Positions 5,549-7,091 of a DNA stretch of 7,091 nt are shown here, one piece after another (within the stretch, counting starts at the first letter, position 1; each line of letters begins with the position of its first letter). The translations under genes were made by a program, and so were the position numbers. The notes under the pieces were generated by a model. It saw nothing but the letters and a program-made list of their open reading frames with translations, ran no database searches and was not told where the DNA came from. Source of the DNA: Candidatus Hydrogenedentota bacterium (lineage in GTDB: Bacteria; Hydrogenedentota; Hydrogenedentia; Hydrogenedentales; SLHB01); the NCBI GenBank assembly GCA_003557825.1, contig PWNM01000209.1, positions 1-7,091 on the forward strand, given 5' to 3'.

Positions 5549-6307
5549 ATGGGCCATGAGCAAGACGCCCATCACCGTACGCGACTACTGGTGGGGGACG
5601 AGGGAACTGACCGATTGAAGCGTGCGCATGTCGCCGTGTTCGGCCTGGGCGGCGTGGGATCCTATGCATTTGAAGCGCTTGTGCGGAGTGGTATCGGAAA
5701 GATTCTTGCCGTCGATGCGGACACGGTGATGGCGAGTAATCTAAATCGTCAGCTTGTAGCGTTACAAGATACCCTGGGCCGCCCGAAAGTCGAGGTCGCC
5801 CGGGAACGGGCGCTTGCGATCAACCCCTCCGTTCAGGTCGATGCACGTCGCGTATTCGTCTATGCTAATAACATCGATGACCTTTTAAACGCAGACCTGG
5901 ATTACGCCATTGATGCCATCGATACCCTGGAACCCAAGATTAGCCTGTTGATAGCGTTACAGCAACGTAGCATTAAAACGGTATCTTGCATGGGCGCTGC
6001 CCGGCGACTCGATCCATGCGGGATTCAGGTCGCCGACATCAGTCATACACAGGGCTGCCCGTTGGCGAGACGAGTCCGGCGTGCATTGCGTACCGCCGGC
6101 ATTGGTCAGGGGATTCAGTGCGTTTACTCCAAAGGGCCGATTGTGCCTGATCGGGATGAATCCGATACTGTTCCTTTGAAAAACGGAGAACGTCGACCTT
6201 TCGGTTCGATTTCTTATGTGCCCGGTCTCATCGGATTAACCGCTGCGGGGATAGTCATTCAGCATCTGGTCATGTCAAGGATGAATCAGGAACTCTCGGG
6301 ACCGTAG
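5549..6307 (+). CDS. tcdA: tRNA threonylcarbamoyladenosine dehydratase (ThiF/E1-like) TcdA
   Basis: The protein has 252 residues with a ThiF/MoeB/E1-type adenylating fold. TcdA (CsdL) activates t6A37 in tRNAs with ATP and cyclises it to the hydantoin form ct6A, aiding decoding of ANN codons. The ATP loop GLGGVGS is at 32-38, the acidic VDAD at 55-58, NLNRQLVAL at 64-72 with the conserved Arg67, K80 (GRPKVEV), and DAIDTLEPK at 122-130. The C-terminal crossover region has GCPLARRVRRAL, a conserved QCVYSKG stretch, and the hydrophobic SYVPGLIGLTAAGIVIQHL. The start lies 2 bases after the tatD stop, suggesting translational coupling. The last 22 bases overlap the end of the convergent gene on the minus strand. 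Other E1-like proteins (ThiF, MoeB) are less likely because of the length and the C-terminal VPG-G-TAAG motif. Confidence 0.92.
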   Translation: MGHEQDAHHRTRLLVGDEGTDRLKRAHVAVFGLGGVGSYAFEALVRSGIGKILAVDADTVMASNLNRQLVALQDTLGRPKVEVARERALAINPSVQVDARRVFVYANNIDDLLNADLDYAIDAIDTLEPKISLLIALQQRSIKTVSCMGAARRLDPCGIQVADISHTQGCPLARRVRRALRTAGIGQGIQCVYSKGPIVPDRDESDTVPLKNGERRPFGSISYVPGLIGLTAAGIVIQHLVMSRMNQELSGP

Positions 6308-6843
6308 AACAGGCGTCCGCCTTCATTACTTATCGCCAGATGGAATGGGTTCGTCCCAGGCATTGCGCCTGTTTGCAGATTGTGAAGGGTATGCATCGCG
6401 GTGCTCAGTTGTTGGAAGCGTTCAGCGAGGGCGGGATTACTCTCAAATACCGCATGAATTCGTGCTGCGTCTGGGTGGTCATTGGCCACAACAACCCGCC
6501 CTGTCGCATCAGCCCGTAGATGGACTTCTATATTGGTATCGATACCGTGTTCAGCGAAGACTTTGCCTAGTTCCGCGGCAAAAGCATCCACATTGGCCTG
6601 TATCCTTGTCATGCCATAGGTTTCCGAAAGTCCATATGTGGGGGAGGAACCAGCCAAGGTAGGAGCACCCGACCGGGCAGGCCTTTGATGGGGTGGCGTA
6701 TTGCCTGGGCGTGATGCGTAATGTGTTGGCGCAGTTGGTTTTGCAGGCTGCGACCGTATCATCCTAGGTATGGATACAAGATCGTGAATTAAAGCCCGAG
6801 CTGCGCCAACTGCATTAAGAGCTGCCAACGGGGATATGGACAT
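6286..6843 (-). CDS. hypothetical protein with Pro/Ala-rich linker and conserved-looking C-terminal domain
   Basis: The product has 185 residues and no name I can support. It begins with an amphipathic, weakly hydrophobic stretch (MSISPLAALNAVGAARALI), which is not a clear signal peptide. A Pro/Ala/Ser-rich, probably disordered linker spans about 32-72. A compact domain follows at about 80-160 with ANVDAFAAELGKVFAEHGID, the strand EVHLRADATGRVVVAN, and DHPDAARIHAVFESNPALAE followed by RFQQLS. That last pattern reminds me of hypothetical proteins from Planctomycetes-like genomes, but this is memory and unchecked. The ATG at 6841-6843 is preferred because GGAGGAG lies 9 bases upstream; an upstream GTG (6861) would place that ribosome site inside the coding region. 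Its 3' end overlaps tcdA by 22 bases, convergently. It is probably cotranscribed with the partial minus-strand gene to its right (97-base gap). Confidence 0.75.
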   Translation of the reverse strand: MSISPLAALNAVGAARALIHDLVSIPRMIRSQPAKPTAPTHYASRPGNTPPHQRPARSGAPTLAGSSPTYGLSETYGMTRIQANVDAFAAELGKVFAEHGIDTNIEVHLRADATGRVVVANDHPDAARIHAVFESNPALAERFQQLSTAMHTLHNLQTGAMPGTNPFHLAISNEGGRLFYGPESS

Positions 6844-6888
6844 AGCAACATACTCCTCCACCGTGTAAGGTTTCCATTACCAAGCCGT

Positions 6889-6898
6889 TCCTTAAGGA
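6889..6898. repeat. 10-bp perfect palindrome upstream of the hypothetical gene
   Basis: TCCTTAAGGA reads the same on both strands. It lies in the 97-base gap between two minus-strand genes, about 45 bases before the start of the 185-residue protein. It could be a small operator half, but a 10-base palindrome can occur by chance, and part of it resembles a ribosome site on the plus strand. Confidence 0.2.
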
Positions 6899-6920
6899 GA
6901 AGCAACTCCCGTGCCGTCCC

Positions 6921-6934
6921 GAGTGAGATCACTC
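6921..6934. repeat. inverted repeat GAGTGA-GA-TCACTC
   Basis: Two perfect 6-base arms are separated by 2 bases, just after the stop of the partial minus-strand gene. The short spacing favours a DNA-binding dyad over a stable RNA hairpin. No T-run follows, so it is not a good terminator. Confidence 0.25.
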
Positions 6935-6940
6935 AATACA

Positions 6941-7091
6941 CTATCGGCGGGCGGTCTGCCGGAGGAATTCGAGTGGTCCACCCCGCTCTTTGAGGCGGTG
7001 AAGGAGATCGGGAGGCAGACCCAGCTTGAGCAATGCTTCTTCGATGCGTTCGGGAGTATGGGAAAAACGCTCGATTACGGCGTTGATACGA
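6941..7091 (-). CDS. 3' end of an unidentified gene (5' part outside window)
   Basis: An open minus-strand frame enters from the right edge and stops at TAG (6941-6943), giving 49 residues. The C-terminal peptide is helical and rich in Glu, Arg and Leu: AVIERFSHTPERIEEALLKL, then GLPPDLLHRLKERG and FLRQTARR. Composition and codon choice look genuinely coding, and it runs in the same direction as the next gene. The complementary plus frame (GTG at 6911 to the right edge) is also open because the two frames are codon-aligned, but its peptide looks less protein-like and its ribosome site is badly spaced. I do not recognise the family. Confidence 0.55.
   Translation of the reverse strand, partial: RINAVIERFSHTPERIEEALLKLGLPPDLLHRLKERGGPLEFLRQTARR

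Noticed and set aside
6911..7091. Plus-strand frame opening with GTG after AAGGAG and running off the right edge
   Set aside because: It is codon-aligned antisense to the minus-strand frame, which has better amino-acid composition and fits the neighbouring gene direction; the ribosome site is about 11 bases away, too far to be persuasive.
1..7091. CRISPR array, tRNA or rRNA genes, insertion sequences, toxin-antitoxin or phage genes
   Set aside because: I found no regularly spaced repeats, cloverleaf or rRNA stretches, transposase motifs or terminal repeats on either strand.

Overview
This window looks like a piece of a Gram-negative (diderm) bacterial chromosome of moderate G+C. The evidence is a lipid A (LPS) operon, a lipobox-bearing lipoprotein with secretin-type domains, and ordinary Shine-Dalgarno sites. 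I cannot place the organism by sequence alone. An lpxA - Gfo/Idh oxidoreductase - lpxB gene order and the style of the proteins would fit an uncultured phylum of the PVC/Hydrogenedentes/FCB sort, but that is inference. TAG and TAA both end ordinary genes here.

Layout. Minus strand, 1-1950: the start of lpxB (running off the left edge), a Gfo/Idh/MocA oxidoreductase, and lpxA, transcribed leftward in the order lpxA, oxidoreductase, lpxB. A 35-codon ORF with a good Shine-Dalgarno overlaps the lpxA start codon by ATGA. The 427-base gap 1951-2377 holds that small ORF and a compact pair of overlapping divergent promoters with inverted repeats around 2238-2309. Otherwise I see nothing in the gap. 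Plus strand, 2378-3406: a lipoprotein with three STN/secretin-like repeats, split by a single in-frame TAG at 3014. Minus strand, 3442-4635: a degenerate M24 (pita-bread) peptidase homologue that meets the lipoprotein tail-to-tail. Plus strand, 4761-6307: a tight tatD-tcdA pair, 2 bases apart. Minus strand, 6286-7091: a hypothetical 185-residue protein that overlaps the end of tcdA convergently. It is preceded by the 3' end of another minus-strand gene running off the right edge.

How the genes work together. LpxA puts the first acyl chain on the UDP-GlcNAc-type precursor and LpxB later joins two acylated sugars. The oxidoreductase between them sits where GnnA is found in bacteria that make 3-amino (four-amide) lipid A, so the operon probably supplies outer-membrane lipid A, perhaps of the amide type. 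The divergent lipoprotein would be anchored in the same envelope. TatD and TcdA are housekeeping enzymes (metal-dependent nuclease/hydrolase, and tRNA ct6A formation). The points most worth a second look are the amber codon inside the triple-STN lipoprotein, the shared divergent promoter, the small ORF coupled to lpxA, and the M24 protein that has lost most metal ligands.
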